64,000 bases of DNA from Methylorubrum aminovorans (GCF_022179725.1 NZ_BPRC01000001.1:124001-188000); one strand, 5' to 3'. Shown: positions 37,639-47,765, counted from the first letter of the stretch. The notes: generated by a model from the sequence alone, not told the origin. Program-made: numbers and translations.

Positions 37639-38685
37639 TTACGCGACGGCCTTCTGCACCGCTTCGGCGGGAAGCGGCACTTCGGAGATCGTCTTCAGGA
37701 CCTGCGAGGCGATCTGGTAGGGGTCGCCCATGGAGTTCGGGCGGCGGTCCTCAAGGTAACCCTTGTAGCCGTTGTTGACGAAGGAGTGGGGCACGCGCAC
37801 CGAGGCGCCGCGGTCGGCCACGCCGTAGGAGAACTTGTTCCAAGGCGCCGTCTCGTGCTTGCCGGTCAGACGCATGTGGTTGTCGGGGCCGTAGACGGCG
37901 ATGTGGTCGTCGAGGTTGCGCTCGAAGGCCGCCATCATGGCCTCGAAGTACTCCTTGCCGCCGGTCTCGCGCATGAACGTCGTCGAGAAGTTGCAGTGCA
38001 TGCCCGAGCCGTTCCAGTCGGTGTCGCCGAGCGGCTTGCAATGGTACTCGATGTCGATCTCGTAGGTTTCGCACAGGCGCTGGAGCAGGTAGCGCGCCAT
38101 CCACATCTCGTCGGCGGCCTTCTTGGAGCCCTTGCCGAAGATCTGGAATTCCCACTGGCCCTTGGCCACTTCGGCGTTGATGCCCTCGTGGTTGATGCCG
38201 GCGGCCAGGCACAGGTCGAGATGCTCCTCGACGATCTTGCGGGCCACGGGGCCGACATTCGAGGCACCGACGCCGCAATAGTACGGGCCCTGCGGAGCGG
38301 GGTAGCCGGTCTCGGGGAAGCCGAGCGGGCGGCCGTTCTTGTAGAGGAAGTACTCCTGCTCGAAGCCGAACCACGCGCCGGCATCGTCGAGCACGGTCGC
38401 GCGCTTGTTCGACGGGTGCGGGGTCTTGCCGTCCGGCATCATCACTTCGCACAGCACGAGCACGCCGTTGGTGCGGGCCGGGTCGGGGAAGTGGCGCACA
38501 GGCTTCAGCACGCAATCGGATGAGGAGCCCTCGGCCTGCTGGGTCGAGCTGCCGTCGAAGCCCCAGAGCGGGAGCTGCTCGAAGATCGGGAAGCTGTCGT
38601 ACTCTTTGATCTGCGTCTTGCCGCGCAGGTTCGGAGTGGGCGTGTAGCCGTCGAGCCAGATGTACTCGAGCTTAAACTTGGTCAT
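37639..38685 (-). CDS. glnII: Glutamine synthetase, type II (GSII)
   Basis: The 348-residue enzyme is of the short eukaryote-like class. It starts MTKFKLEYIWLDGYTPTPNL and has LPLWGFDGSSTQQAEG, WFGFEQEYFLYKNGRPLG, GINAEVAKGQWEFQI and NGSGMHCNFST. GKHETAPWNKFSYGVADRG closes the active-site set. It lacks the adenylylation tyrosine loop of GSI, so it is controlled mainly at transcription. A sigma-54 promoter about 200 bp upstream fits this. It is divergent from glnA. Confidence 0.97.
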   Translation of the reverse strand: MTKFKLEYIWLDGYTPTPNLRGKTQIKEYDSFPIFEQLPLWGFDGSSTQQAEGSSSDCVLKPVRHFPDPARTNGVLVLCEVMMPDGKTPHPSNKRATVLDDAGAWFGFEQEYFLYKNGRPLGFPETGYPAPQGPYYCGVGASNVGPVARKIVEEHLDLCLAAGINHEGINAEVAKGQWEFQIFGKGSKKAADEMWMARYLLQRLCETYEIDIEYHCKPLGDTDWNGSGMHCNFSTTFMRETGGKEYFEAMMAAFERNLDDHIAVYGPDNHMRLTGKHETAPWNKFSYGVADRGASVRVPHSFVNNGYKGYLEDRRPNSMGDPYQIASQVLKTISEVPLPAEAVQKAVA

Positions 38686-39273
38686 TCCGAGTCTCTCGTA
38701 CCTTGAGGATCCGTGTCCTGACGAAACCTTTTCCGGAACCGGCGCCGTTGAGAGCCTGAACCCCCGCTGGACCCTTGGCGTCCGGCGGGTGTCCTCCCCC
38801 GCCGCATCCGAAACGCCGATCCACCGAGCGAGCAGGGCGCCAGCCCGACCCCCGAGCGCCCGCTGTGCGGGCGGACGCTCCGGCCAGCCCTAAGCATGTC
38901 GCGTGCCAATCGTCGCCGTATCGTCACAAACCTCGGTGCGGCACTTTCGACCGCCGCGGCGGCGCGATCGGGAACGAAACGCCCCGAACGTCCCGCGATC
39001 ACGTGGATTTTTTCCCCTCCGACGGGTGGCAACGGCGAAGCGCGAACGATATCGTCCGCGCCGGTCGGCGGGACCGGCCAGGGCACGAGAGGGGGCGGTA
39101 TCCGGATCAGGAACGAAGCCGCGGACGCCGCGCCGCTCCTTCGAGAGGTTCTTCTTTCCCGCCGCTTTCCCGATCAGCCCCTCGCGCCGCAGGTACGGAC
39201 CGGCTAGACCCGCGCCCGAACCCGGCGGATGGCTCACCGCCCGCTCTGAGATTTTGCCGAGGAGACGTACAGC
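38686..39273. other. 588-bp divergent control region between glnII and glnA
   Basis: I see no credible protein gene; short ORFs here are Arg/Ala-rich without motifs. It holds a good sigma-54 promoter facing glnII. A weaker sigma-54-like match faces glnA at 39230-39245 (TGGCTCACCGCCCGCT, correct ten-base spacing, poor -12). The glnA ribosome-binding site is GAGGAG. Confidence 0.6.
38893..38908 (-). promoter_or_regulatory. Sigma-54 promoter of glnII
   Basis: Read on the minus strand, the sequence is TGGCACGCGACATGCT. It has a perfect TGGCAC -24 block, GC at the required ten-base distance, and ATGCT at -12 (consensus TTGCA/T). It points toward glnII, whose ATG is about 200 bp downstream. Sigma-54/NtrC control of glnII is established in rhizobia. 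Confidence 0.65.
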
Positions 39274-40683
39274 ATGACTACGGCCGCCGATGTGCTGAAG
39301 GCCATCAAGGACAACGACGTCAAGTACGTCGACTTCCGCTTCACCGACCCGCGCGGAAAGTGGCAGCACGTGACCTTCGACGTCTCCCTGATCGACGAGG
39401 AGATGTTTACGGACGGCACCATGTTCGACGGCTCGTCGATCGCCGGCTGGAAGGCGATCAACGAGTCCGACATGCTGCTGATGCCCGATCCGGTCACGGC
39501 CTGCATGGACCCGTTCTTCTCGGCCTCCACCATGTCGATCGTCTGCGACGTGCTGGAGCCCTCGACCGGTGAGCCCTATGCCCGCGACCCGCGTTCGACC
39601 GCCAAGCTCGCCGAGGCGTATCTGCGCTCCACCGGCATCGGCGACACCATCTATGTCGGCCCCGAGGCCGAGTTCTTCGTGTTCGACGACGTGAAGTTCG
39701 GCGCCGACCCCTACCATACCGGCTTCCAGCTCGACTCGACCGAGCTGCCGACCAACGGCTTCACCGATTACGAGGGCGGTAACCTCGGCCACCGGGTGCA
39801 GACCAAGGGCGGCTACTTCCCCGTGCCGCCGCAGGATTCGGCCCAGGACATGCGCGGCGAGATGCTGGCTGCGATGCAGTCCATGGGCGTGAAGGTCGAG
39901 AAGCACCACCACGAGGTGGCCTCGGCCCAGCACGAACTCGGCATGAAGTTCGACACGCTGACGCTGCTCGCCGACCACATGCAGATCTACAAGTACTGCA
40001 TCCACAACGTGGCGCAGAGCTACGGCAAGTCCGCGACCTTCATGCCCAAGCCCGTCTACGGCGACAACGGCTCCGGCATGCACGTGCACCAGTCGATCTG
40101 GAAGGACGGCAAGCCGCTGTTCGCCGGCGACAAGTATGCCGACCTTTCGCAGGAATGCCTGTGGTACATCGGCGGCATCATCAAGCACGCCAAGGCGCTG
40201 AACGCCTTCACCAACCCGTCGACCAACTCCTACAAGCGTCTGGTGCCGGGCTACGAGGCCCCCGTGCTGCTGGCCTACTCGGCCCGCAACCGCTCGGCCT
40301 CCTGCCGTATCCCGTGGACGACGAACCCGAAGGCCAAGCGCGTCGAGGTCCGCTTCCCCGATCCGATGGCCAACCCCTACCTCGCCTTCTCGGCGCTGCT
40401 GATGGCCGGCCTCGACGGCATCATCAACAAGATCGATCCGGGCCCGGCCATGGACAAGGATCTCTACGATCTGCCGCCGCGCGAGCTGAAGAAGATCCCG
40501 ACCGTCTGCGGCTCGCTTCGTGAGGCACTGCAGAACCTCGACAAGGACCGCGCCTTCCTCAAGGCCGGCGGCGTGTTCTCGGACGATCAGATCGACTCGT
40601 TCATCGAGCTTAAGATGACCGAGGTGCTGCGCTACGAGATGACCCCGCACCCGATCGAGTTCGTGAACTACTACTCGCTGTAA
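39274..40683 (+). CDS. glnA: Glutamine synthetase, type I
   Basis: The 469-residue dodecameric GSI shows [59 protein letters not shown] and [10 protein letters not shown]. It also has the adenylylation loop KDLYDLPP, with tyrosine near residue 398. It makes glutamine from glutamate, ammonia and ATP and is switched off by GlnE under PII control. The ATG has GAGGAG upstream, and a strong terminator follows. It is unusual in being separated from glnB. Confidence 0.98.
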   Translation: MTTAADVLKAIKDNDVKYVDFRFTDPRGKWQHVTFDVSLIDEEMFTDGTMFDGSSIAGWKAINESDMLLMPDPVTACMDPFFSASTMSIVCDVLEPSTGEPYARDPRSTAKLAEAYLRSTGIGDTIYVGPEAEFFVFDDVKFGADPYHTGFQLDSTELPTNGFTDYEGGNLGHRVQTKGGYFPVPPQDSAQDMRGEMLAAMQSMGVKVEKHHHEVASAQHELGMKFDTLTLLADHMQIYKYCIHNVAQSYGKSATFMPKPVYGDNGSGMHVHQSIWKDGKPLFAGDKYADLSQECLWYIGGIIKHAKALNAFTNPSTNSYKRLVPGYEAPVLLAYSARNRSASCRIPWTTNPKAKRVEVRFPDPMANPYLAFSALLMAGLDGIINKIDPGPAMDKDLYDLPPRELKKIPTVCGSLREALQNLDKDRAFLKAGGVFSDDQIDSFIELKMTEVLRYEMTPHPIEFVNYYSL

Positions 40684-40710
40684 GACTTTTTCGCGCAGCG
40701 TTGTGCATTC

Positions 40711-40746
40711 GGCACCGGAGCTTTCGAGGCTCCGGTGCCTTTTTTG
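40711..40746 (+). terminator. Intrinsic terminator of glnA
   Basis: GGCACCGGAGC at 40711-40721 pairs perfectly with GCTCCGGTGCC at 40729-40739 over a 7-nt loop, followed by a run of Ts to 40745. Confidence 0.93.
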
Positions 40747-40835
40747 TTCGGTGAGCACGCGGCGGCGCGAGTGGCTGCTTGACGTCGGCGGACGGAGTGG
40801 AGCGAGTAGGCTCTGTTGTATCGGGAGCCCTGCCC

Positions 40836-41414
40836 ATGCCTCTCACAATCCCCGTGATCCTCGGCTCCGTGCGTGCGGACCGCGCCGGCATCCGTGCCGC
40901 CCGCTTCCTCATCGGCCAACTCGAAGCCCGCGGCCACGCGGCGCCGCTGGTCGATCCGGCCGAACTGAAGTTCCCGCTCCTCGACCGGATGTACAAGGAG
41001 TATCCCAAGGGCGAGGCACCCGAGCCGATGGAGCGGCTGGCGACGCTGTTCCGCGAGGCGGATGCCTTCGTCGTGGTCTCGGCCGAGTACAACCACTCGA
41101 TCCCGCCCGCGCTGTCGAACACTCTCGACCACTTCCTGGAAGAGTATTTCTGGCGGCCTTCGGCCATCTGCTGCTACTCGGCCGGGCAGTACGGCGGTGT
41201 GCGCGCCGCGATGCAGTTGCGGGCGATGCTGGCCGAACTCGGCACGCCGAGCATTCCCTCCCTGCTGCCGATCCCGCGCATCCAGAAGGCATTGAGCGAG
41301 GCGGGCGAGCCGGCCGAAGACTGGCTCGGACGAGCCGCCAAGAAGTTCCTCGACGAGTTGACGTGGTATGCCGAGGCGCTGCAGGCGAAGCGCGCGGGCG
41401 GTACGCCGTACTGA
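40836..41414 (+). CDS. NADPH-dependent FMN reductase family protein
   Basis: The 192-residue flavodoxin-like protein starts MPLTIPVILGSVRADRAG (the FMN phosphate-binding loop). It continues with ADAFVVVSAEYNHSIPPALSN, the signature of the ArsH/SsuE/chromate-reductase family, and YSAGQYGGVRAAMQLR. Such enzymes reduce FMN, quinones or metals with NAD(P)H. No ars, ssu or chromate genes adjoin, so the substrate is open. The ATG is 90 bp after the glnA terminator. Confidence 0.87.
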   Translation: MPLTIPVILGSVRADRAGIRAARFLIGQLEARGHAAPLVDPAELKFPLLDRMYKEYPKGEAPEPMERLATLFREADAFVVVSAEYNHSIPPALSNTLDHFLEEYFWRPSAICCYSAGQYGGVRAAMQLRAMLAELGTPSIPSLLPIPRIQKALSEAGEPAEDWLGRAAKKFLDELTWYAEALQAKRAGGTPY

Positions 41415-41558
41415 GTGTCTCTCACAAAACTCGCGTTGAGCCGTGATTGCCAGACCGACGACGGTCAGAGGTCGTGCGTCTTGTGAGGCCCTCTGAACCA
41501 CGCACGCGGCACTCCGTTTGCACTCCTCGAAACGCACCAGCCCGGAGACGAAGAGCGC

Positions 41559-41897
41559 ATGAACGCGAGTGTGGACAGGGTCAGGGACGCGCTGGCCGAG
41601 TTGATCAAGGCGGCGCTCGTCTCCAATGACGGCAGGAGCCTCGCGTTCCGGCAGGCGGCCGCCGAAAAGCTCGCGGCGCTCGCCGCCGACCCGCCGCGAG
41701 CGGAGACTGTGCGGATCGACGGCGCCTGGACCCTCGCGGTCGGCGCGGCGGAGGCGCCCGAGCTTCGGCCGGAGGAGGGGCGGGTCAATCTGACCCTGCC
41801 GCAGACCGCGCCCTTCACCCTCGAAGACCTAACGAGCGAAGGATTCGACGTAGCCGCGGCTGTCGAAACAATCCGAAAATCCGCCTCGACCGGCTGA
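41559..41897 (+). CDS. Hypothetical protein (112 aa)
   Basis: The product is a small soluble protein. Residues 1-50 form an amphipathic helical region (RVRDALAELIKAALV, FRQAAAEKLAALAADPP). The rest is predicted mostly as strands, with LTLPQTAPFTLEDLTSEGFD. No motif is recognised. The ATG follows GGAGACGAAGAG, and codon usage resembles neighbouring genes. It stands alone between the FMN reductase and RNase R genes. Confidence 0.6.
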   Translation: MNASVDRVRDALAELIKAALVSNDGRSLAFRQAAAEKLAALAADPPRAETVRIDGAWTLAVGAAEAPELRPEEGRVNLTLPQTAPFTLEDLTSEGFDVAAAVETIRKSASTG

Positions 41898-42054
41898 GCG
41901 CGGGGCCGAACCTGTTCACGGGTCACGCCGAAACGTTGTCCTGCGCGCTGCGAGAGCCCATCTTTACCGGACATCGGGACCCTTCACGGTCTCTCCGAAC
42001 CTCGATCTTTCAGCGCGTCGGGCCCTTCCGGGCCGGCGCGGCGAGCCCAACTCC

Positions 42055-44406
42055 TTGGCCAGACGCATCAATCCGAAGGCGGGTGCCCCCGCTCTTCCCT
42101 CCCGCGAGCAGATCCTCGCTTTTGTGGCCGAGACGCCCGGAAAGGTCGGCAAGCGCGAGATCGCCAAAGCCTTCGGCATCTCGGGCGCCGACAAGATCGG
42201 CCTCAAGGCGATCCTGAAGGAAATCGAGGCCGACGGCGCTCTGGAGCGCGACCGCGGCGGGTTGCGAAAAGGCGGCAGCCTGCCGCCTGTCGTCCTCGCC
42301 GACATCGTCTCCCGCGACCGCGATGGCGACCTGATCGCCCGCCCGGCGCAGTGGGACGGGGAGGGCGAGGCGCCGAAGATCGCCGTCGAGATCCCGCGCG
42401 CAGGCCGCAAGGGCAATCGTCCGGCCCCCGGCCTCGGTGACCGGGCCTTGATCCGCGTCGTGCCGGATCCGGAAGCGCCCGGCCGCTACACCGGCCGCGT
42501 CATCAAGGTGATCGGTAAGAACCGTGCGGAGGTGATCGGCATCTACCGCGCCGGCCGCGACGGCGGACGCCTGCTGCCCGTCGAGAAGAAGTCGCAAGGG
42601 AAAGAGATTGCGATTCCCGCGGGCGAGGAAGGGGAGGCGCGTGACGGCGACCTCGTCAGCGTCGCGGTGGAGCGCGAGACCCGCTTCGGCCTGCCCCGCG
42701 GACGCGTGACCGAGCGGCTCGGCACCCTCGGCTCCGAGAAGGCGGTGAGCCTGATCGCGCTCCATCTCCACAACATCCCGCACGTCTTCCCCGCCGCGGT
42801 GCTGGCGGAAGCCGACGCGGCCAAGCGCGCGACCAAGCGCGGTCGCGAGGATTGGCGCGAGGCGCCGCTCGTGACCATCGACCCACCCGACGCCAAGGAC
42901 CACGACGACGCGGTGATGGCCGAGGTCGATCCCGATCCGGCCAACGCGGGCGGCTTCATCGTCACCGTCGCGATCGCCGATGTCGCTGCCTATGTCAGGC
43001 CGGATTCGGCCCTCGACCGTGAGGCGCTGCTGCGGGGCAACTCGGTCTACTTTCCCGACCGGGTGGTGCCGATGCTGCCCGAGCGGATCTCCAACGATCT
43101 CTGCTCGCTGCGCGAGGGCGAGGACCGCCCGGCGCTGGCCGTGCGCATGATCATCGGCGCGGACGGGGTGAAGCGGAGCCACAGCTTCCACCGCATCCTG
43201 ATGCGCTCCCACGCCAAACTCGCCTATGCGCAGGCGCAAGCGGCGATCGATGGCCAGCCGGACGAGAAGTCCGGGCCGGTCCTGGAGACGGCGCTTCGCC
43301 CGCTCTACGCCGCCTACGAGGCGATGAAGCGGGCGCGCGATGCCCGCGGCCCGCTCGCCCTCGATCTGCCCGAGCGCAAGGTGCTGCTCAATGCGGAGGG
43401 CGGCGTCGATCGGGTGATCGTGCCGGAGCGTCTGGAGGCGCACCGGCTGATCGAGGAGTTCATGATCCAGGCCAATGTCGCGGCGGCCGAGACCCTGGAG
43501 AAGGCGGGCTCGCCGCTGATCTACCGGGTCCACGACGAGCCGGCCCTGGAGAAGATGCGCGCGCTGGGGGAGGTGCTCGCCTCCGTCGGCATCAAGATGA
43601 CCAAGGCCGGGGCGCTGCGGCCCGACCTGTTCAATCGCATCCTCGCCCAGGTGGCCGAGAGTGAGCACGCGCCCTTCATCAACGAGGTGGTGCTACGTTC
43701 GCAGGCACAGGCGATCTACGCTGCACAGAATCTGGGCCATTTCGGCCTCAACCTGCGCCGCTATGCCCATTTCACCTCGCCCATCCGCCGCTACGCCGAT
43801 CTCATCGTCCACCGCGCGCTCGTGCGTGCCTGCGGATTGGGCAAGGACGGCTTGGCCGGCGACACCACGCCGGGCCTGCTCGACGCCGTCTCCGAGCAGA
43901 TCTCGGCGGCCGAGCGCCGGGCAATGGCGGCCGAGCGCGAGACCATCGACCGTCTCATCGCCGGCTACCTCGCCGACCGGGTGGGCGCGACCTTCTCGGG
44001 GCGGATCTCCGGGGTGACGCGCTCGGGCCTGTTCGTGAAGCTCGCGGAAACCGGAGCCGACGGCTTCGTGCCCGTCTCCACCATCGGCCACGAATACTAC
44101 CGCCACGACGAGGCCCTGCACGCGCTCGTCGGCGACCGCAGCGGCGAGACCTACCGCCTCGGCGACACCGTCGAGGTCCGCCTCGTCGAGGCAGCGGCGG
44201 TGGCCGGGGCGCTTCGCTTCGAGATTCTGTCAGAGGGCCGCAGCCGCTCCGGCACTAGGGGCAGCGGGATCAAGCGGAGCGGGTTCAAGCCGAAGCCGGG
44301 CAAGGCTGGCGTGAAGGCGAAGGCGTCGAAGGGCAAGGCGCGTCCCGGCAAGGCCTCCGCGCCCGAAGGCGACGCGGCGCGGCGCCATCGCGGCTCGCGC
44401 CGCTGA
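42055..44406 (+). CDS. rnr: Ribonuclease R
   Basis: The 783-residue 3'-5' exoribonuclease starts with a TTG codon, giving ARRINPKAGAPALPSREQ; no better ATG lies near. It has an N-terminal helix-turn-helix-like region and a cold-shock domain. The RNB catalytic domain has IDPPDAKDHDDAV (metal-binding Asp residues), FPDRVVPMLPE and HFTSPIRRYADL. A C-terminal S1 domain follows (AGVTRSGLFVKL region), and the tail of about 50 residues is lysine/glycine-rich. It degrades structured RNA. The DUF983 and NUDIX genes follow closely. Confidence 0.95.
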   Translation: MARRINPKAGAPALPSREQILAFVAETPGKVGKREIAKAFGISGADKIGLKAILKEIEADGALERDRGGLRKGGSLPPVVLADIVSRDRDGDLIARPAQWDGEGEAPKIAVEIPRAGRKGNRPAPGLGDRALIRVVPDPEAPGRYTGRVIKVIGKNRAEVIGIYRAGRDGGRLLPVEKKSQGKEIAIPAGEEGEARDGDLVSVAVERETRFGLPRGRVTERLGTLGSEKAVSLIALHLHNIPHVFPAAVLAEADAAKRATKRGREDWREAPLVTIDPPDAKDHDDAVMAEVDPDPANAGGFIVTVAIADVAAYVRPDSALDREALLRGNSVYFPDRVVPMLPERISNDLCSLREGEDRPALAVRMIIGADGVKRSHSFHRILMRSHAKLAYAQAQAAIDGQPDEKSGPVLETALRPLYAAYEAMKRARDARGPLALDLPERKVLLNAEGGVDRVIVPERLEAHRLIEEFMIQANVAAAETLEKAGSPLIYRVHDEPALEKMRALGEVLASVGIKMTKAGALRPDLFNRILAQVAESEHAPFINEVVLRSQAQAIYAAQNLGHFGLNLRRYAHFTSPIRRYADLIVHRALVRACGLGKDGLAGDTTPGLLDAVSEQISAAERRAMAAERETIDRLIAGYLADRVGATFSGRISGVTRSGLFVKLAETGADGFVPVSTIGHEYYRHDEALHALVGDRSGETYRLGDTVEVRLVEAAAVAGALRFEILSEGRSRSGTRGSGIKRSGFKPKPGKAGVKAKASKGKARPGKASAPEGDAARRHRGSRR

Positions 44407-44429
44407 GCGGAAGGGGCTAGAGTTTGGCC

Positions 44430-44933
44430 ATGGAAACCTACGTCTCCCCTCCGGCTCCGGCTCCCCAGGAGCGGACGCGGCTGGTCCCGGCCATGGCCCG
44501 CGGCTTCCTCAACCGCTGCCCGCATTGCGGGCAGGGTCATGTGTTCGGGCGCTTCCTCAAGGTGCGGCCGGCCTGCGAGGCCTGCGGCCTGGAGATGGAA
44601 GGGCACCGGGCCGACGATCTGCCGCCCTATCTCGTGATCTTCCTCGTGGGCCACATCATCGGCTACCTCGTGCTCGAGATCGAGATGGGCTACGACGTGC
44701 CGCTCTGGATCTCGCTGACCGTGTGGCCGCTGCTCACCCTCGTCATGGCACTGGGACTGCTCCAGCCGGTCAAGGGATCGGTGATCGGCCTGCAATACAC
44801 GTTCGGCATGCACGGCTTCGGCAAGGCGCCTCCGGCACTTGGTGGGTCCGTTGGCGGACCCGGCACGGGGGAGAGACGCGGCGGTGAGGCAGGAAGCAGC
44901 GCGGGCGACGCCCCAGGACTTGGAACGGTCTGA
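44430..44933 (+). CDS. DUF983 family zinc-ribbon membrane protein
   Basis: The 167-residue protein has a zinc ribbon NRCPHCGQGHVF...ACEACGLEM (four cysteines), then two membrane helices (YLVIFLVGHIIGYLVL and WPLLTLVMALGLL) and a glycine-rich tail. This is the DUF983 layout; the family is common in alphaproteobacteria and has no agreed function. A TTG at 44424 has the better Shine-Dalgarno spacing (GGAAGGGG seven bases away), so the start could be two codons earlier. The end overlaps the NUDIX gene by 50 bp. Confidence 0.85.
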   Translation: METYVSPPAPAPQERTRLVPAMARGFLNRCPHCGQGHVFGRFLKVRPACEACGLEMEGHRADDLPPYLVIFLVGHIIGYLVLEIEMGYDVPLWISLTVWPLLTLVMALGLLQPVKGSVIGLQYTFGMHGFGKAPPALGGSVGGPGTGERRGGEAGSSAGDAPGLGTV

Positions 44934-45672
44934 CGCGGAGCGGTCTGACTCGGACAGGCCCGATCCGTCGGACGCCCCGGTTCGCCCCGCGCCCTTGCGC
45001 CCGCGCGATGCCGCGACGCTGATCCTCCTCGACCGCTCCCGGAAGCGGCTGAAGGTGCTGATGGGCCGGCGCCATGCCGGCCTCGCTTTCATGGGCGGCA
45101 AGTTCGTGTTTCCCGGCGGGCGCATCGAGCCCTCGGACCGGCAGATGCCGGTGGCCGGGGCCCTGTCGCAGCGGGCCGATGACGCGCTGCGCGCTAAGCT
45201 GCCCCGAGCCCCCCACCATCTCGGCCGATCCCTCGCGCTGGCCGCGATCCGCGAGACCTACGAGGAGACCGGTCTCCTCATCGGCACCCGCGATTACGGG
45301 CCGCCGGAGTCGGCGCCGGAGGGGGCGTGGCAGGCGTTTCGCGAGGCGGGCGTGATGCCCGACCTCGAAGCCCTGCATCTCGTGGCGCGGGCGATCACCC
45401 CGCCCAAGCGCGTGCGCCGCTTCGATACCCGCTTCTTCGCCGTGGACCGCAAGGCGGTGGCGATGGAGCGGCCCGGCATTGTCGGCCCGGACGCCGAACT
45501 CACCGAACTCGCCTGGGTCGATCTCACGGCCGCGCGCAAGCTCGACCTCCCGCGCATCACCCGCGTGATCCTCGACGATCTGGAGGCGGCGGCGGAAGCG
45601 GGCTTCCCGCCCTACCGTCCGATCCCGTTCTACTTCGAGCGCCACGGGAAGGGGGTGCGGGAGGAGATCTGA
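44884..45672 (+). CDS. NUDIX hydrolase
   Basis: The 262-residue protein has a NUDIX fold. A GGKFVFPGGRIE segment is followed by AAIRETYEETGLLIG, which supplies the REx2EExG core of the Nudix box. The box carries an unusually long insert of about 60 residues between the two halves, as in RppH-unrelated NUDT19-like enzymes. Such proteins hydrolyse CoA derivatives or other diphosphates. I choose GTG 44884; the frame extends back to 44839. It overlaps DUF983, so it is translationally linked to it. Confidence 0.85.
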   Translation: MRQEAARATPQDLERSDAERSDSDRPDPSDAPVRPAPLRPRDAATLILLDRSRKRLKVLMGRRHAGLAFMGGKFVFPGGRIEPSDRQMPVAGALSQRADDALRAKLPRAPHHLGRSLALAAIRETYEETGLLIGTRDYGPPESAPEGAWQAFREAGVMPDLEALHLVARAITPPKRVRRFDTRFFAVDRKAVAMERPGIVGPDAELTELAWVDLTAARKLDLPRITRVILDDLEAAAEAGFPPYRPIPFYFERHGKGVREEI

Positions 45673-45800
45673 GCGGCGACGGTCTGCACCTTAGGCGGGC
45701 CTCACCGCAGCCCATGCCTCCACTGGATTGTGCGCAAACGAACAGGAGTTTCTTAAGGCCGATCAGGCAGTTTAGGATAATTGTCGGAGCCTGACTGTCG

Positions 45801-47765
45801 ATGCTCAATGCCTTTCGTCGCTCCGATGCCGCATCCGTCTTCGATGCGCTCAAACGCTCGCAGGCGGTGATCACCTTCGCCGTCGACGGGACGGTGCTCG
45901 ACGCCAACGACAAGTTCCTCGAGCTGATGGGCTACACGCTCGCTGAAGTTCGCGGGCGTCATCACCGGCTGTTCGTCGACCCGGAGGAGGCGGGCAGCGC
46001 AGCCTACGAGGCGTTCTGGCAGAGCCTGCGGCGCGGCGAATTCCAGACGGCGGCCTATGGGCGGCTCGCCAAGGACGGCCGCAAAGTCTGGATCCGTGCG
46101 AGCTACAATCCGATCCTCGACGGTGCCGGCCGAGTCCGGAAGATCGTCAAGTTCGCGCTCGACGTCACGGCCGAGCGGCTCGCCGCCGCCGAGACGGCCG
46201 GCCAGATCGCTGCGATCGGCCGCTCGCAGGCGGTGATCCAGTTCGACCTCGACGGGACAGTGCGCAGCGCCAACGCCAACTTCCTCGACGCCCTCGGCTA
46301 CGCGGCGCACGAGGTGGAGGGCCGCCATCACAGCCTGTTCGTGACGCGGGAGGAAGCGGGCTCCGCCGAGTACCGCGCCTTCTGGGAGGCGCTCGCCCGC
46401 GGCGAGTACCGGGCCGGTGAGTTCCTGCGCGTTGGTAAGGACGGTCGCGAGGTCTGGATCCAGGCGACCTACAACCCGATCTTCGACCCGTCCGGACGAC
46501 CGTTCAAGGTCGTCAAATACGCCTCCGACATCACCGAGGCCAAGCGCAATGCCGCCGACATGTCAGGGAGGGTCGAGGCCGCCCGCCGCTCGCAGGCGGT
46601 GATCGAGTTCGAGATGGACGGCACCGTCCTCGACGCCAACGACAACTTCCTGAGCGCCCTGGGTTACACCCTCCCCGAGGTCCAGGGCCGGAACCACCGG
46701 ATGTTCGTCACCCCTGATTATGCGGCAAGCCCGGCCTACGCCCAATTCTGGGCGACGCTGCGGGCGGGGCAGTTCACCTCCGCCGTCTACCAGCGCGTCG
46801 GCAAGGACGGTCGCGACGTCTGGATCCAGGCCTCCTACAACCCAGTTCTCGACCCGGGCGGGCGCCCGTTCAAGGTGGTGAAATACGCCTTCGACATCAG
46901 CGAGAGCATGGCGATGCGCGCCGGCGCCCTCTCCATGGCCGAAGAGACACTGGGCCGGGTGCGGGTGGTGGCCGTCGCATCGGAGGAAATGCATCGGATC
47001 TCGGCCTCGATCGCCGAGCAGATGAATAGCTCGCACGCGGCGGTTGGCGACATCCAGGGCCGCATGAGCGCGGCCGGCGCACTCTCGGTGAAGCTCGACG
47101 ACGCGGCCGCGGCGATGACCGGCGTGGTCGAGGTCATCACGGGCATCGCCGAGCAGATCAACCTGCTCGCCCTCAACGCCACGATCGAGGCAGCCCGCGC
47201 GGGCGCGGCCGGCCGCGGCTTCGCCGTCGTCGCCACCGAGGTGAAGAGCCTCGCCGAACAGGCGCGCGCGGCCACCACTCGCATCACCGGCGAGATCGGC
47301 GCGATGCAGTCGGTCTCGCGGGAGGTGGGCACAGCTTTGGTCTCGACCGCCGCCGTGGTGGACACGGTGCAGGGCTTCATCGCGCAGACGACGGCGGACA
47401 GCGCGCGGCAGCGCGCTACGACAGGCCAAGTCAACACCGACATGCACGCCACCGCGACGAGCGTGGCGGAGTTCGCGACCCGCCTCGATGCCTGGAATGT
47501 CGGGCTGGAGGAGCGGCGAGGCGAGGTTCGCCGGCGCACGTCGCTGCCGGCGCGGATCGAGTTCGTGCCGGCTCAGGGCCCCGGCGCGGGCCAGACGCGG
47601 ACCTTGCCCTGCACCGTCCTCAACATCTCGACGGGCGGTGCCAAGCTGGCGGTCGAGGCGGCGGATGTGCCGGACGCGTTCACCCTCCACATCGAGGGCG
47701 AGCCGTCCCATTCCTGCCGCTGCGTGCGGCGGGGCGGAGACGGGATCGGCGTTCAGTTCATCTGA
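45801..47765 (+). CDS. Soluble chemoreceptor: three PAS domains, MCP signalling domain, PilZ domain
   Basis: The 654-residue protein has no membrane segment. Three PAS domains are near-identical tandem repeats of about 122 residues (about 10-130, 135-255, 258-375). Each has RSQAVI.F..DGTV..AN..FL..LGY and ends with a (W)I.A.YNPI.D..GR..K.VK motif. The MCP hairpin tip [20 protein letters not shown] lies near 450, in a shorter than usual signalling rod. The C-terminal PilZ domain (about 575-654) has RRTSLPAR and NISTGG, the c-di-GMP-binding signature with Asn for Asp. It should link redox or ligand sensing, the CheA array and c-di-GMP. No che genes adjoin. Confidence 0.93.
   Translation: MLNAFRRSDAASVFDALKRSQAVITFAVDGTVLDANDKFLELMGYTLAEVRGRHHRLFVDPEEAGSAAYEAFWQSLRRGEFQTAAYGRLAKDGRKVWIRASYNPILDGAGRVRKIVKFALDVTAERLAAAETAGQIAAIGRSQAVIQFDLDGTVRSANANFLDALGYAAHEVEGRHHSLFVTREEAGSAEYRAFWEALARGEYRAGEFLRVGKDGREVWIQATYNPIFDPSGRPFKVVKYASDITEAKRNAADMSGRVEAARRSQAVIEFEMDGTVLDANDNFLSALGYTLPEVQGRNHRMFVTPDYAASPAYAQFWATLRAGQFTSAVYQRVGKDGRDVWIQASYNPVLDPGGRPFKVVKYAFDISESMAMRAGALSMAEETLGRVRVVAVASEEMHRISASIAEQMNSSHAAVGDIQGRMSAAGALSVKLDDAAAAMTGVVEVITGIAEQINLLALNATIEAARAGAAGRGFAVVATEVKSLAEQARAATTRITGEIGAMQSVSREVGTALVSTAAVVDTVQGFIAQTTADSARQRATTGQVNTDMHATATSVAEFATRLDAWNVGLEERRGEVRRRTSLPARIEFVPAQGPGAGQTRTLPCTVLNISTGGAKLAVEAADVPDAFTLHIEGEPSHSCRCVRRGGDGIGVQFI

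Noticed and set aside
39230..39245. Sigma-54-like site before glnA
   Set aside because: Spacing is right, but the -12 block CCGCT is poor and such matches are frequent in GC-rich DNA. It is kept only as a note in the region entry.
38896..39277. Short Arg/Ala-rich ORFs in the glnII-glnA gap
   Set aside because: They have no ribosome-binding site, domain or consistent codon pattern, and they overlap the sigma-54 promoter.
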